Origin: JAWLBM01 sp041687675
GTDB lineage: Bacteria > Pseudomonadota > Alphaproteobacteria > Rhizobiales > Pleomorphomonadaceae
Length of the DNA stretch: 64,000 nt
Direction: 5' to 3'
NCBI GenBank assembly: GCA_041687675.1
Contig: JAWLBM010000024.1
Location: 13,143-77,142, forward strand
Shown: positions 24,486 through 34,191 of the stretch, piece by piece
Layout of the letters: each line of letters starts with the position of its first letter
How positions within the stretch are numbered: position 1 is the stretch's first letter
Translations under genes and position numbers: made by a program
Notes under the pieces: generated by a model
What the model was told of the DNA's origin: nothing
What the model saw: only the letters and a program-made list of their open reading frames with translations
The model's database searches: none

Positions 24486-27320
24486 CTACTGGCCGAGGCG
24501 CTCGAGGAGCGCGGGCACATGCACCTGGTCGGCCTTGTAGTTGCCGGTCAGCGCGTACATCACGATGTTGACGCCGGAGCGCAGCGCGAACTCGCGCTGG
24601 CGCGGCTCGCCCGGCACCACCGGGTAGAGGAAGCTGCCGGCGTCGTCGGCCGCCCAGGCGCCGGCGAAGTCGTTGCCGGTGATCAGGATCGGCGAGACGC
24701 CGTCGCCGGTGCGCACCGGCCGCACCTCGCCGGCCTCGGCGAGCTCGGGATCCTCCTCGCTGCGGCTGGCCTCCACCCAGAGCGGGCTGCCGACCATGCG
24801 GCCGGGGAAGTCCTCGAGCAGGTAGAAGGACTTGGTCAGCACGTGGTCGGGCGGGACCGGTTCGAGCTGGGGAATGTCGAGCGTCGCCAGCATCTCCCGG
24901 AGCCGCTCCGACTCCGCCGTCGTCGCGGTGCTGCCCGGGATCGAGGAGAGCTGGTCGCGGGTGTCGAAGAGCACGGTGCCGCCGGACTTCATGAAGGCGT
25001 CGACCCGGCTCATGGTCGCCGGCGTCGGGGACTCGGTGTCCGGGGCGATCGGCCAATAGATCAGCGGGTAGACCGAGAGCTCGTCGACCGCAGGGTCGAC
25101 GGCCATCGGCTCGCCGGCCTCGAGGGCGGTACGGGAGGCGAGGAAGCGGGTGAGGGCGGAAAGGCCGAGCCGGCTCGCCTCGTCGGTGGCGGCGTCGCCG
25201 GTCTCCACATAGGCGAGGCGGGTCTGCGACACCGCGTCGAGCAGCTTCTGGTCCTCCGCCGAGAGCCCCTGGGCCCGGGCGCCGTCCGGCACCGCGAGCG
25301 CGGCGAGCGCGGCGACGAGGACGGCGGCGGCGCCGGCGCGGCGCCTCGGCATCAGCTGGGCGAGGCCGCCGACGAGCAGGATCACGATCACCGCGTCGGC
25401 GAGGAGGAGCAGGAAGGCGGCGCCGAACAGCCAGGGCTCGAGGGCGATCCCGGTCTCCGCGCGCAGCGGCACCGCGGTCGCCCGGCCGTCGAGGCCGGAG
25501 AGGTCGAGCCGCACGAACGGCGTGTCCGGCCGCATCAGGTTCACCGACCGGAAGGCGTCCTCGCTGCCGTAGAGGCCCGCCGGCGTCGTCCGCGAGGCCT
25601 CCACCGCGGCGGCCGTCGAGGCCGGGATGCCGCGCACGTCACCCGGCGGCGAGGTGAGGCGGCCGCGGCCGTCGAGGATCGACATCGGCGCCAGCAGCGC
25701 CTCGGTGGTGACCGCCCGGTCGGCGGTGGCCGGGCCGGTGGCGGTGCCGAGCGCCACGGCCCGGCGCAGCATCTCCACGAAGGAGCCGGAGAGCGGCAGG
25801 TTGGACCAGGTGGTGTCGGCGGTGACGTGGAACAGCACGATCCAGCCCGCGCCGCGCTGGGCGGCGGTCACCAGCGGCGTGCCGTCGGCGAGGCTCGCCC
25901 AGGTATGCTCGCCGAGGTCGGCGGTCGGCTCGGCCAGCACCTGCCGCTCCACCTCCACGTCGCCCGGCACGGGGATGTCGGCGAAGGGACCGGTCTCGGA
26001 GAAGGAGGCGAGTGCCTGCGGCTCCTCCCAGGTGAGGCTGCCGCCGAGGGTGCGGCCGCCGCGGCGAAGCTCCACCGGCACCACGTCGTCCTCGCCGGCG
26101 GCGAGGCGCGGGCCGGCGAAGCGGATCAGCACCCCGCCGCGCTCCACGAAGTCCGCCACGGCCTCGGCCGTCTCGCCGGTGAGGGTGCCGACGTCCGCCA
26201 TGGCGATGGCGGCGATGCCGTCCTCCAGGTAGCCGTGCACCGCGGCGTCCACCGCCGGCGAGCGCGGCTCGCGGATGTCGGCGAAGGGCGACAGGGCGCG
26301 GGTGAGATAGTAGGTCGGCGACAGCAGCGGCTGCGCCCGGTCGCTCGGCACGCCCGAGACGAGGCCCACGGTGCGCCGGCGCCAGCGGTCGTCGAGAAGC
26401 TGGACGGCGGCCGCGCTGTCCACCCCCACCGCCTCGACCCGGGCGATCTCGTTGCGAAGCTCCAGCGGCAGGGCGAAGGAGACCGCGGTCTCGGTGCCGC
26501 CGCTCTCGAAGGCAAAGGGCTGCTCGTCGAGGAGCACGCCGCGGCGGTCGAGCGCGCGGACGAGGCCGGTGGCCGCCGTCGCCTCGTCGATCCGCCGGAG
26601 GTTCGCGGCAAGGCCCTCGCCGTCGTGCGCGACCGACGTGACGGCGACCGGCGGCGGGGCGGCCGCCCCGGCGACGGCGATCCGTGCGTCGGGCGCCATC
26701 CGCGCCAGCGCCGCGGCGAAGGCGGCGCCGCTGCCGTCGTCGGCAGGTTCGGCGATCCACACCACGTCGCCGGGAGGGGCCGCCGTCGCGGCGTCGGCGA
26801 GCGCGCCGGCAAGCGGCGCATGGTCGGGCGACCAGGAGCGCGGCGCGATGGTGGCGAGGCGGCGGCGGGCCTCCTCGGGCGTCGATGCGGCGATCTCGTC
26901 GGTGACGCCGTCGGCGGTGCCGGCCACCAGCACCGGCCGGCCGGCCTCCGCCGCCTCGGCGACCGCCGCCTCGGCGGTGGCGAGGCGGGCCTGCCAGTCC
27001 GGCCCGGCGGAGTAGCCGTTGTCGACGAGCACCCAGATCGGGCCGCTGCCGGCGGTCACGGCCGCCTCCGGCCGCAGGGTCGGGCCGGCGAGGGCGAGGA
27101 TCACCAGGGCGGCGAGCAGGAGCCTCAGCAGCGTCAGCCACCAGGGCGTGCGGGCGGGCGTCTCCTCCTCGACCCGCAGGCGGAGCAACAGGCGGAGCGG
27201 CGGGAAGGTCACTGTCTCGGGCCGCGGCGGCGTCACCCGGAGCAGCCACCAGAGCACCGGCAGGGCGGCGAGGCCGACCAGCACCCAGGGCGCGGCGAAG
27301 GCGACGGGAAGCCCCAGCAT
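24486..27320 (-). CDS. BatA-type N-terminal and DUF4159 domain membrane protein (944 aa)
   Basis: N-terminal BatA-like double helix region (about 5-25 and 60-80; PWWLTLLRLLLAALVILALA), a large VWA-like central part, another membrane pair near 645-690, then a DUF4159 domain (from about 715; LAYVETGD, YPLIYWPI, GGTVLFDTRDQ). Probably anchored with large periplasmic or cytoplasmic domains. ATG 27320 overlaps the DUF58 stop (TGATG). Part of a MoxR-linked complex by context; such complexes are thought to help mature metalloproteins or cell-envelope assemblies, unproven here. Confidence 0.88.
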   Translation of the reverse strand: MLGLPVAFAAPWVLVGLAALPVLWWLLRVTPPRPETVTFPPLRLLLRLRVEEETPARTPWWLTLLRLLLAALVILALAGPTLRPEAAVTAGSGPIWVLVDNGYSAGPDWQARLATAEAAVAEAAEAGRPVLVAGTADGVTDEIAASTPEEARRRLATIAPRSWSPDHAPLAGALADAATAAPPGDVVWIAEPADDGSGAAFAAALARMAPDARIAVAGAAAPPPVAVTSVAHDGEGLAANLRRIDEATAATGLVRALDRRGVLLDEQPFAFESGGTETAVSFALPLELRNEIARVEAVGVDSAAAVQLLDDRWRRRTVGLVSGVPSDRAQPLLSPTYYLTRALSPFADIREPRSPAVDAAVHGYLEDGIAAIAMADVGTLTGETAEAVADFVERGGVLIRFAGPRLAAGEDDVVPVELRRGGRTLGGSLTWEEPQALASFSETGPFADIPVPGDVEVERQVLAEPTADLGEHTWASLADGTPLVTAAQRGAGWIVLFHVTADTTWSNLPLSGSFVEMLRRAVALGTATGPATADRAVTTEALLAPMSILDGRGRLTSPPGDVRGIPASTAAAVEASRTTPAGLYGSEDAFRSVNLMRPDTPFVRLDLSGLDGRATAVPLRAETGIALEPWLFGAAFLLLLADAVIVILLVGGLAQLMPRRRAGAAAVLVAALAALAVPDGARAQGLSAEDQKLLDAVSQTRLAYVETGDAATDEASRLGLSALTRFLASRTALEAGEPMAVDPAVDELSVYPLIYWPIAPDTESPTPATMSRVDAFMKSGGTVLFDTRDQLSSIPGSTATTAESERLREMLATLDIPQLEPVPPDHVLTKSFYLLEDFPGRMVGSPLWVEASRSEEDPELAEAGEVRPVRTGDGVSPILITGNDFAGAWAADDAGSFLYPVVPGEPRQREFALRSGVNIVMYALTGNYKADQVHVPALLERLGQ

Positions 27321-28240
27321 CAAACGCCCCCCGCCGCATAGGAGGGGCCGGAGGTCCCGGCGGTGAGCCGGCCGTGAAGGGCGAGCAGGACCTCGGCCGG
27401 CGGCCGGTCGGTGTGATGGATCAGGAAGCTCCAGCCGGCGCCGCCGCGGGTCGCGGCCCTGAGGGTGTCGCGCTGCGCCGCGAGGGCGGCCTGGTAGCCT
27501 TGCCGCCAGGCCTCGGCCCGGCCGGCGGTGAGCCGCGTTCCGCTCTCCGGGTCGCGGAACTCGGTGCGGCCGGAGAAGGGGAAGGTCTCCTCGACCGGGT
27601 CGAGCACCTGGACGAGGTGCACCCGCGCGCCGACGGCGGAGAGGGTGGAGAGGTCGCCGGCAAGCTCCTCCGGCGGGTCGAGGAAGTCGCCGAGCACCAC
27701 CACCTCGTGGAAGCGGCGGACGGCGGCGACGGAGGGACGGGCCTCGTCCTCCTCGACCCCGGCGAGCGCCAGCACCAGCTTGTCGGCGGCGGCGCGGCTC
27801 GCCACCGGCCGGCCGTGGCCGAGCAGGCCGATCCGCTCGCCGGAGCGGGCCAGCAGTTCGGCGAGGGCGATCATCACCGTCACCGCCCGGTCGCGCTTGG
27901 TCGCCTCGGCGAGCCGCGAGCGGAACTGCATGGAGGCGGAGAGGTCGCTCCACAGCCAGACGGTATGGGCGTTCTCCATCTCGCGCTCGCGAACATAAAG
28001 GTGCTCGTCGCGCGCCGAACGGCGCCAGTCGATCCGCCGGGCGGGCTCGCCGAACTGGAAGGGCCGGAACTGCCAGAAGTCCTCGCCGGTGCCGGCGCGC
28101 CGGCGCCCGTGCCATCCCGACGACACCGTGTTGGCGACCTGCCGCGCCGCGACCAGCAGGTCCGGAAGCGACGCGGCCAGCGACCGGGCGCCCGCTGTCA
28201 GCTGCGGCGGTATGGTGCGGGGCTGGCCGGCCATGCTCAT
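27320..28240 (-). CDS. DUF58 domain protein, MoxR partner (306 aa)
   Basis: DUF58/VWA-like protein: the signature FWQFRPFQFGEPARRIDWRR (about 55-74) and a DLSASMQF metal-site-like segment. Members accompany MoxR AAA ATPases. ATG 28240 overlaps the MoxR stop (ATGA), so translation is coupled. Cytoplasmic, no signal peptide. Confidence 0.92.
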   Translation of the reverse strand: MSMAGQPRTIPPQLTAGARSLAASLPDLLVAARQVANTVSSGWHGRRRAGTGEDFWQFRPFQFGEPARRIDWRRSARDEHLYVREREMENAHTVWLWSDLSASMQFRSRLAEATKRDRAVTVMIALAELLARSGERIGLLGHGRPVASRAAADKLVLALAGVEEDEARPSVAAVRRFHEVVVLGDFLDPPEELAGDLSTLSAVGARVHLVQVLDPVEETFPFSGRTEFRDPESGTRLTAGRAEAWRQGYQAALAAQRDTLRAATRGGAGWSFLIHHTDRPPAEVLLALHGRLTAGTSGPSYAAGGV

Positions 28241-29244
28241 CCGATCTGCCGGGTGATGTCGGCGATGACGTCGCGCACGCCGATACCGTCGGCGCGGGCG
28301 GCGAAGCTCATCGCCATGCGGTGCTGCAGCACCGGTTCGGCGAGCGCGCGCACGTCGTCGACCGAGGGCGCGAGCCGGCCCTCGGCGAGCGCCCGGGCGC
28401 GCACGGTCAGCATCAGCGCCTGGCTGGCGCGGGGCCCGGGGCCCCAGGCGATCAGGTCGGAGTGGCGGCCGACGCCGGAGCCCGGCCGCGCCGCCCGCAC
28501 GAGGTCGAGGATCGCCTCGACGACCGAATCGCCCACCGGCACGCGGCGGACCAGCTTCTGCAGGCGAAGGAGTTCCTCCCCGGTCAGCACCTGGGAGGCG
28601 ACCGTCTCCTCCGCGCCGGTGGTCTCGATCAGGATCCGCCGCTCCGAATCGCGGTCCGGATAGACCACGTCGATCTGCAGCAGGAAGCGGTCGAGCTGGG
28701 CTTCGGGGAGGGGATAGGTGCCCTCCTGCTCCAGCGGGTTCTGGGTTGCGAGCACGTGGAACGGCTCGGGCAGGTCGTGGCGGTGGCCGGCGACGGTGAC
28801 GTGCCGCTCCTGCATCGCCTGCAGGAGGGCGGACTGGGTGCGCGGCGAGGCGCGGTTGATCTCGTCGGCCATCAGGAGCTGCGCGAACACCGGGCCGCGG
28901 AGGAAGCGGAAGGCGCGGGCGCCGTCGGCCGCCTGCTCCAGCACCTCGGAGCCGAGGATGTCGGAGGGCATCAGGTCCGGGGTGAACTGGATGCGGCGCT
29001 CGCTGAGCCCGAGCACGGTGCCCATGGTCTCGACCAGCTTGGTCTTGGCGAGGCCCGGGACGCCGACGAGAAGGCCGTGGCCGCCCGCCAGCACCGTGAT
29101 GAGGGCCCGCTCGACCACCTGCTCCTGGCCGAAGATCACGGACGCGATCGCATCCCGCGCGGCGACGATGCGGTCCACCGCCGCCTCGACGTCCGCCATG
29201 ATCGCCTCGGGGTCGACCGCCTGTCCGATACGGGGTGCACTCAT
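28237..29244 (-). CDS. MoxR family AAA+ ATPase (335 aa)
   Basis: AAA+ with Walker A-type GVPGLAKTK (about 60-68), Walker B LLMADEINRASPRTQ, sensor 1 ATQNPLEQEGTYPLPEAQLD and the arginine finger region. MoxR ATPases act as chaperones with VWA/DUF58 partners. The start at 29244 (MSAPRIGQAV) has CGGAGG upstream. First gene of a four-gene coupled operon; its promoter lies in the 197-base gap facing the DUF1285 gene. Confidence 0.94.
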   Translation of the reverse strand: MSAPRIGQAVDPEAIMADVEAAVDRIVAARDAIASVIFGQEQVVERALITVLAGGHGLLVGVPGLAKTKLVETMGTVLGLSERRIQFTPDLMPSDILGSEVLEQAADGARAFRFLRGPVFAQLLMADEINRASPRTQSALLQAMQERHVTVAGHRHDLPEPFHVLATQNPLEQEGTYPLPEAQLDRFLLQIDVVYPDRDSERRILIETTGAEETVASQVLTGEELLRLQKLVRRVPVGDSVVEAILDLVRAARPGSGVGRHSDLIAWGPGPRASQALMLTVRARALAEGRLAPSVDDVRALAEPVLQHRMAMSFAARADGIGVRDVIADITRQIG

Positions 29245-29441
29245 GCCTGGCCTCCGGTTCCGATGCGCCCGGGCGCGAGTTTGACATCCTTCTTGCGCGG
29301 GCGCACCCATCTCGACCATGTCGTAACATGGGCTCTAGCGGGCGTTCGTCCATGGGAGGAGCACGGCGCGGCGAAAAGGTGGCGGAAGCGGCGGGGGCGC
29401 CTCACGTGGTCGTGATCCGGTGTGAATTGGGAGAGGGAAGA

Positions 29442-30032
29442 ATGGCGGAGAACGACCGCATCGCGGGACGGGGCGACGCGGCGGGGCTGGCGGCGCTGAT
29501 TTCCCGTGCGGCGGGAGGTCGCGGCCTGCCGCCCGTGGAGCGCTGGTCGCCCCCCTTCTGCGGCGACATCGACATGGAGATCGACCGCGACGGCCGCTGG
29601 CACTACCTCGGCACCCCGATCGGCCGCGAGGCGCTGGTGCGTCTCTTCGCCGGCGTCCTCAAGCGCGAGGGCGACGGCTACGTCCTGGTGACGCCGGTGG
29701 AGAAGGTCGGAATCCGCGTCGCCGACGTGCCGTTCATGGCGGTGGAGATGCACGCTGAGGGAGAGGGCGCCGGCCGGCGCATCACCTTCCGCACCAACGT
29801 CGGCGACGTGGTCGAGGCGGGACCGGAGCACCGGCTGCGCTTCGCGCTCGCGCCCGACGGCGGGCTCCTGCCCTATGTCCACGTCCGCCGCGGCCTCGAG
29901 GCGCGGCTGACCCGTCCGCTGCTGCACGAGATCGCCGACCTGGTGGAGGAGGACGGGGAGGGGCGTCTCGGCATCCACGCGGGCGGGGTGTTCCACCCGC
30001 TTCCCGAGGGCGCCATGGAGGCGGGGGCCTGA
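29442..30032 (+). CDS. DUF1285 family protein (196 aa)
   Basis: Family hallmark CGDIDMEIDRDGRWHYLGTP (about 40-59) then IGREALVRLFAGVLKREGDG and TPVEKVGIRVADVPF. Function of the family is unknown; in alphaproteobacteria it commonly precedes a Nudix and a pcnB-type gene, as here. ATG 29442 with GAGAGGGAAG upstream. Divergent from the MoxR operon. Confidence 0.9.
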   Translation: MAENDRIAGRGDAAGLAALISRAAGGRGLPPVERWSPPFCGDIDMEIDRDGRWHYLGTPIGREALVRLFAGVLKREGDGYVLVTPVEKVGIRVADVPFMAVEMHAEGEGAGRRITFRTNVGDVVEAGPEHRLRFALAPDGGLLPYVHVRRGLEARLTRPLLHEIADLVEEDGEGRLGIHAGGVFHPLPEGAMEAGA

Positions 30033-30033
30033 C

Positions 30034-30681
30034 GTGAGCGAGACCCGGGCGCCGCCCTTCACCGTCGAGGATCTCCGCCTGCGGCAGGACCGGCTGCACC
30101 GGCCGGACGGCCGGGAGTTGACGCCGCGGCTCCACGCCGGCGACCACGTCACCGATCCCTCGCTCGCCGGCTTCCTCGACGGCGTGACCCTGCGCGATGC
30201 GGCCGTGCTGGTGCCGGTGTCGCCGCGCCCCGAGGGCGCCGCGGTGATGCTCACCCGCCGCACCGACCACCTCGCCGCCCACGCCGGCCAGATCGCCTTC
30301 CCCGGCGGCAAGATCGACCGGGGCGACGCCGGTCCCGTGGCCGCGGCGCTGCGTGAGGCCGAGGAGGAGATCGGCCTCGATTCCCGCCTCGTCGAGCCGC
30401 TGGGGCTGCTCGACCCCTATATCTCCAACTCCGGCTTCCGCATCTTCCCCGTGGTCGCCGTGGTCGAGCCCTTCGCCGCCGTGACGCCCAACCCCGAGGA
30501 GGTGGCGGACGTCTTCGAGGTGCCGCTCGCCTTCCTGATGAGCCCGGAGAACCACGTGCTCGAGACGCGGCCCTGGCGCGGCGTCGAGCGCCGCTACTAC
30601 GCCATGCCCTACCGCGAATGGCGGATCTGGGGCGTCACCGCCGGGATCATCCGGCTTCTGCACGACCAGGTCTACGGATGA
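30034..30681 (+). CDS. CoA pyrophosphatase-type Nudix hydrolase (215 aa)
   Basis: Nudix box GGKIDRGDAGPVAAALREAE followed by EEIGL (about 88-112), preceded by LTRRTDHLAAHAGQIAFPGG, the NUDT7/YeaB (CoA diphosphatase) pattern. It probably cleaves coenzyme A or its derivatives. GTG 30034 starts 1 base after the DUF1285 stop; the end overlaps pcnB (ATGA). Confidence 0.9.
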   Translation: MSETRAPPFTVEDLRLRQDRLHRPDGRELTPRLHAGDHVTDPSLAGFLDGVTLRDAAVLVPVSPRPEGAAVMLTRRTDHLAAHAGQIAFPGGKIDRGDAGPVAAALREAEEEIGLDSRLVEPLGLLDPYISNSGFRIFPVVAVVEPFAAVTPNPEEVADVFEVPLAFLMSPENHVLETRPWRGVERRYYAMPYREWRIWGVTAGIIRLLHDQVYG

Positions 30682-31865
30682 CGGCGACGATCGACCCCAC
30701 CCGCGCCCCCTTTCTCGCCGATCCCGGATACCGCCGGCTGATCGCCGTCCTCGAGGCGGACGGCGAGCGGGCGATGGCGGTCGGCGGCGCCGTCCGCAAC
30801 GCCCTGATGGGGATCCCGGGCACCGACGTCGACATCGCCACCACGGCGCTGCCGGAGACGGTGATGGCGCGCGCCCGGCGGGCCGGTCTCAAGGCGGTGC
30901 CCACCGGCATCGAGCACGGCACGGTGACGGTCGTCGTCGACCACGTCGGCTACGAGGTGACGACGCTGCGCTCGGATGTGGAGACCGACGGCCGCCGGGC
31001 GACGGTGGCCTTCACCCGCGACTTCGCCGCCGACGCCGGCCGGCGCGACTTCACGATGAACGCGATCTACGCCGACCTCGACGGCCGGTTGACGGACCCC
31101 ACCGGCGGCGTCGCCGACGCGCTCGCCCGGCGGGTGCGCTTCATCGGCGATCCGCACCTCAGGATCCGCGAGGACTACCTCCGGATCCTGCGCTTCTTCC
31201 GCTTCCACGCGGCCTTCGGCGCGGGCGAGCCGGATCCCGCGGGTCTTGCCGCCTGCGTCGAGCTGCAGCAGGGCCTCGATCGGCTGTCGCGCGAGCGGAT
31301 CGGCCAGGAGATGCGAAAGCTGGTGGTGGCGCCTCGCGCGGCCGACACGATCCGGCTGATGGCGAAGGTCGGCATCCTCGCCCATGTGCTCGGCCGCAAC
31401 GCCCACCCCGAGGCCTTCGCCCGCTTCGCGGCGCTCGCCGCCGAGGCGGGCCATGCGCTGACGCCGGCGGCGGCGCTCTCGGTGCTCGCCGACATCGCCG
31501 ATCCCGAGCCGGACGCCGAGCACCTTGGCGAGAGGCTCCGGCTGTCGCGGGCCGAGACGGCCGAAATCGCCCGTCTCGCCCGTCTCGCCGCCGACCTCGG
31601 GCCCGCCCCGGACCGCCACGCGGTGAAGCTCGCCGTCTACCGGCACGGCAACGAGGCGGCCGTCGCCGGGCTGCTCGCCGCGGCGGCGAAGGCGGGAGCC
31701 GGGGCCTCGCCGCATCTCGGCCTCGCACGGAGCTGGACGGCGCCGCGCTTCCCCGTCACCGGCCGCCAGCTGCTCGCCGAAGGCCATCCGCCGGGGCCGG
31801 ACCTCGGCCGCCGCCTCGCCGAACTCGAGGCGGCCTGGATCGCCGCGGATTTCGGCGAGGGCTGA
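30678..31865 (+). CDS. CCA tRNA nucleotidyltransferase / poly(A) polymerase family
   Basis: Class II nucleotidyltransferase: MAVGGAVRNALMG with the catalytic GTDVDIATTALPE (about 47-59), RDFTMNAIYAD, and the RNA-head motif RIREDYLRILRFFRFHA. It adds CCA to tRNA or tails RNA. 395 residues. ATG 30678 overlaps the Nudix stop. Third gene of the DUF1285-Nudix-nucleotidyltransferase operon. Confidence 0.92.
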   Translation: MTATIDPTRAPFLADPGYRRLIAVLEADGERAMAVGGAVRNALMGIPGTDVDIATTALPETVMARARRAGLKAVPTGIEHGTVTVVVDHVGYEVTTLRSDVETDGRRATVAFTRDFAADAGRRDFTMNAIYADLDGRLTDPTGGVADALARRVRFIGDPHLRIREDYLRILRFFRFHAAFGAGEPDPAGLAACVELQQGLDRLSRERIGQEMRKLVVAPRAADTIRLMAKVGILAHVLGRNAHPEAFARFAALAAEAGHALTPAAALSVLADIADPEPDAEHLGERLRLSRAETAEIARLARLAADLGPAPDRHAVKLAVYRHGNEAAVAGLLAAAAKAGAGASPHLGLARSWTAPRFPVTGRQLLAEGHPPGPDLGRRLAELEAAWIAADFGEG

Positions 31866-31896
31866 GCGGCGGCGCAGCCACCCCCGGATTTTCGCA

Positions 31897-32694
31897 TCAG
31901 ATCAGCCCGAGATCCTCGTCGCTCGCCGGTCGCCCGTACTTGTCCCGGGGCGGCCACGGCCGGCCGGGCCAGTCCGGCTCGAAGGCGAAGCTCGACAGCC
32001 GCCGGCCCGGCGGCAGCGCGCCGTTGCCGTAGCCGAGCGCGTAGTCGTAGTAGAGCTTGACGATCTCCTCCCGCGACACCTGCTGCGCGGCGGGATGGGC
32101 GAGACAGGCCTCCCGCCAGCGCCGCAGCCGGTCGAATTCGGCGGGGATGTCGTAGCCCTCGTAGTAGTCGAGGAACCAGAAGCGGGCGAAGAGGGGCGTG
32201 AAGACCGTCTCGGCGAGGCCGAAGCGGTCGAGCAGCCAGGTGCCATCCGGCGCGTGCCGCCGCAGGAACGCGTCGATCCGCCGGTAGTGCCCGGTCATCG
32301 CCGCCTCGCGGGCGGCGCGTTCCGCCCGGTCCTGCACCATCACGAAGCCGTAGCCGGCCTCGACGAGGGGACCCTCCATGGCGATCAGCATGTTCTCGAC
32401 CGCCCGGCTCAAGGGGTCCGCCGCCGCAACGGGCGGGTCGGGGAAGAGGTCCTCCAGGTAGCGCAGGATCACGAGGCTCTCGCGGACGATGCCGCCCTCG
32501 GGCGTCTCGAGCACCGGCAGCGCGGTCGAGCCGTCCGTCCGGGCGAGGAGCGCCGGATCCCGCGGCCGGGTGATGTCGACCACGCGGAACTCGACCCTGT
32601 CCCCGAGCCCCTTCAACGCGAGAAGGATCTCGAGCCGCTGGGAAAATGGGCAGACGGGGATGTGGTGGACGACGGGCTTCCTCTCCGACGGCAT
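31897..32694 (-). CDS. Glutathione S-transferase family protein (265 aa)
   Basis: N-terminal thioredoxin fold with CPFSQR (about 15-20), TDGSTALPVLETPEG and the glutathione-contact ESLVILRYLED, then an all-helical C-terminal domain and a long Pro/Arg-rich tail. A CPFS motif indicates a Cys-type (omega/beta-like) GST active in thiol transfer. ATG 32694 with GGAGGAG upstream. Converges on the pcnB-type gene. Confidence 0.9.
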   Translation of the reverse strand: MPSERKPVVHHIPVCPFSQRLEILLALKGLGDRVEFRVVDITRPRDPALLARTDGSTALPVLETPEGGIVRESLVILRYLEDLFPDPPVAAADPLSRAVENMLIAMEGPLVEAGYGFVMVQDRAERAAREAAMTGHYRRIDAFLRRHAPDGTWLLDRFGLAETVFTPLFARFWFLDYYEGYDIPAEFDRLRRWREACLAHPAAQQVSREEIVKLYYDYALGYGNGALPPGRRLSSFAFEPDWPGRPWPPRDKYGRPASDEDLGLI

Positions 32695-32816
32695 GCGGCG
32701 CGTCTCTCCTCCGACGACATGGGCCGCGGAGGGAAGCACAGGAGGCCGCCCGCATGCAACCGGCGGCTGCGCCCCCGCCGCATCCGGGCCGGCGGGGGCG
32801 ACCGGGCCGTGAGCCG

Positions 32817-33701
32817 TCACGCGCCGGCCGCGATCTCCCCGAGCCAGCCGGCGAGGGCGTCGCGGTGGGCGGCGAGCCCCTTGTAGGCGAGCTGGTCGGC
32901 GTCGAGCCCGAGCAGCTGGTCGCGCAGCCCGGCAGCGAGCCGGGCGCCGTCCGGATGCTCCCGCAGCGCCGCGACGGGATCGACCATCACCTTGATGGTG
33001 AAGAGGATGTCGCCGCTCTCCGGCATCCTCGTCAGCGTCTGCCGCTCGACGCGGACGAAGGCGCCTACCTCCGGCCGGCGTCGCCAGTCGGGGGCGAGCC
33101 GTTCCGGGGCGGGGTGGTAGAGCACGGCGTCCGGGTAGATCGACCAGTTGAGCCGCCAGACCGGGATGCCGACGCGCAGGTTGTCGAAGATCCGCGCCAT
33201 CCGGGGGGCCATCGCCGGGTAGCCGGGAACCCGGTCGTGGATCGCATCGAGGCTCCGACAGAACTTCTCCCGCAGCGACCAGGAGGAGGGGGCGCACAGC
33301 GCCGCCGCGGCGAGGCGCCAGCCGTCGCCGCCGCGGCGCATCAGCACGAGGTCGTCCTGCACCAGCCGCGCCGCGGCGAGGAGGGGCGGGCCCTCGCCGA
33401 GCGGCACCACGCGGCCCGCCGGGACGACGGAAATCCCCTCGGCCATCGGCCTCCACACGTCCGGGTGGCGATCGCAGAGGTGGGCGACGAGCGCCTCCAG
33501 CACCTCGCGCTGGCTCTCCCCGGTGTCCGGCTCGGCCGCGAAGACATCGTCGAATCGCGAGGCGAACAGCGCCTCCTTCGCCGCGAGGTCGTCCGCCATG
33601 CGCTCGTCCGGCTCGATCCAGCGCGACGGGTCGAGCGGCGCGAGGCCGATGGCGAAGGGGCGGGCGGAGCCGTCGTAGGGCGTCAGGGCGAAGGGCGGCA
33701 A
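32817..33701 (-). CDS. DUF3445 (haem-dependent oxidative N-demethylase-like) protein
   Basis: The DUF3445 layout is clear: RWIEPDERMADDLAAKEALF, LVQDDLVLMRRGGDGWRLAA, CAPSSWSLREKFCRSLDAIH with HDRVPGY, and LNWSIYPD, ERQTLTRMPESGDILFTIK. Characterised relatives (HodA) demethylate dimethylamine with haem. Here the gene stands alone, with no electron-transfer partners. TTG 33701 with GGAG 7 bases upstream is preferred; GTG 33737 is possible. 294 residues from the TTG. Confidence 0.85.
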   Translation of the reverse strand: MPPFALTPYDGSARPFAIGLAPLDPSRWIEPDERMADDLAAKEALFASRFDDVFAAEPDTGESQREVLEALVAHLCDRHPDVWRPMAEGISVVPAGRVVPLGEGPPLLAAARLVQDDLVLMRRGGDGWRLAAAALCAPSSWSLREKFCRSLDAIHDRVPGYPAMAPRMARIFDNLRVGIPVWRLNWSIYPDAVLYHPAPERLAPDWRRRPEVGAFVRVERQTLTRMPESGDILFTIKVMVDPVAALREHPDGARLAAGLRDQLLGLDADQLAYKGLAAHRDALAGWLGEIAAGA

Positions 33702-33753
33702 GGCGGGTCTCCGTGCGGCGGGCCTCCTTGCTAGCACCTCGCCCGTGGCGGCG

Positions 33754-34191
33754 TCACCGTCCCGCCGGGCCGCGACCGAGGAGCGCGAGGGTGCGCTCGT
33801 CGGCGCGGCCGCCGTAGAACCTTTCCAGCACCTGCGCAAACAGCGGCTCCTCCGGCGCGGCCTCGGCGAAGAGGGTCATCGAGGAGCGGAGCTTCAGGTC
33901 GTCCGGCGTGCCCAGCACCTCACGGATCGGCTGGTCGGGGAGGGCGAGCAGCAGCCGGCAGGCCTCGCGCAGCCGCGCCCCGAGCAGCGGATGCGCGGCA
34001 TAGTCGGTGGCCTCCCGCAGGCCGTCGATGCCATAGAACGCCGCCGTCGGGCTATGCCCCAGGCCCTTCAGCTGCGGAAAGACGAACCACATCCAGTGGC
34101 TGGTCTTCCGCCCGCGCGCCAGTTCGGCGACCACGTCGCCCCAGACCCCGGCCTGGGCATCGACGAAGCGCTCCAGTCCGCTCGCGGCCAT
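33754..34191 (-). CDS. DUF1810 family protein (145 aa)
   Basis: Matches DUF1810: LERFVDAQAG, SHWMWFVFPQLKGLG (about 31-45) and LLLALPDQPIREVLGTPDDLKLRSSMTLF. Small cytoplasmic protein of unknown function. ATG 34191 with GGGAG upstream. Confidence 0.9.
   Translation of the reverse strand: MAASGLERFVDAQAGVWGDVVAELARGRKTSHWMWFVFPQLKGLGHSPTAAFYGIDGLREATDYAAHPLLGARLREACRLLLALPDQPIREVLGTPDDLKLRSSMTLFAEAAPEEPLFAQVLERFYGGRADERTLALLGRGPAGR

Noticed and set aside
22197..27341. A 1,714-codon open frame on the plus strand
   Set aside because: It runs opposite the DUF4159 and GATase-like genes, is Arg/Gly/Ala/Val-rich with no family motif, and is explained by GC-rich antisense coding.
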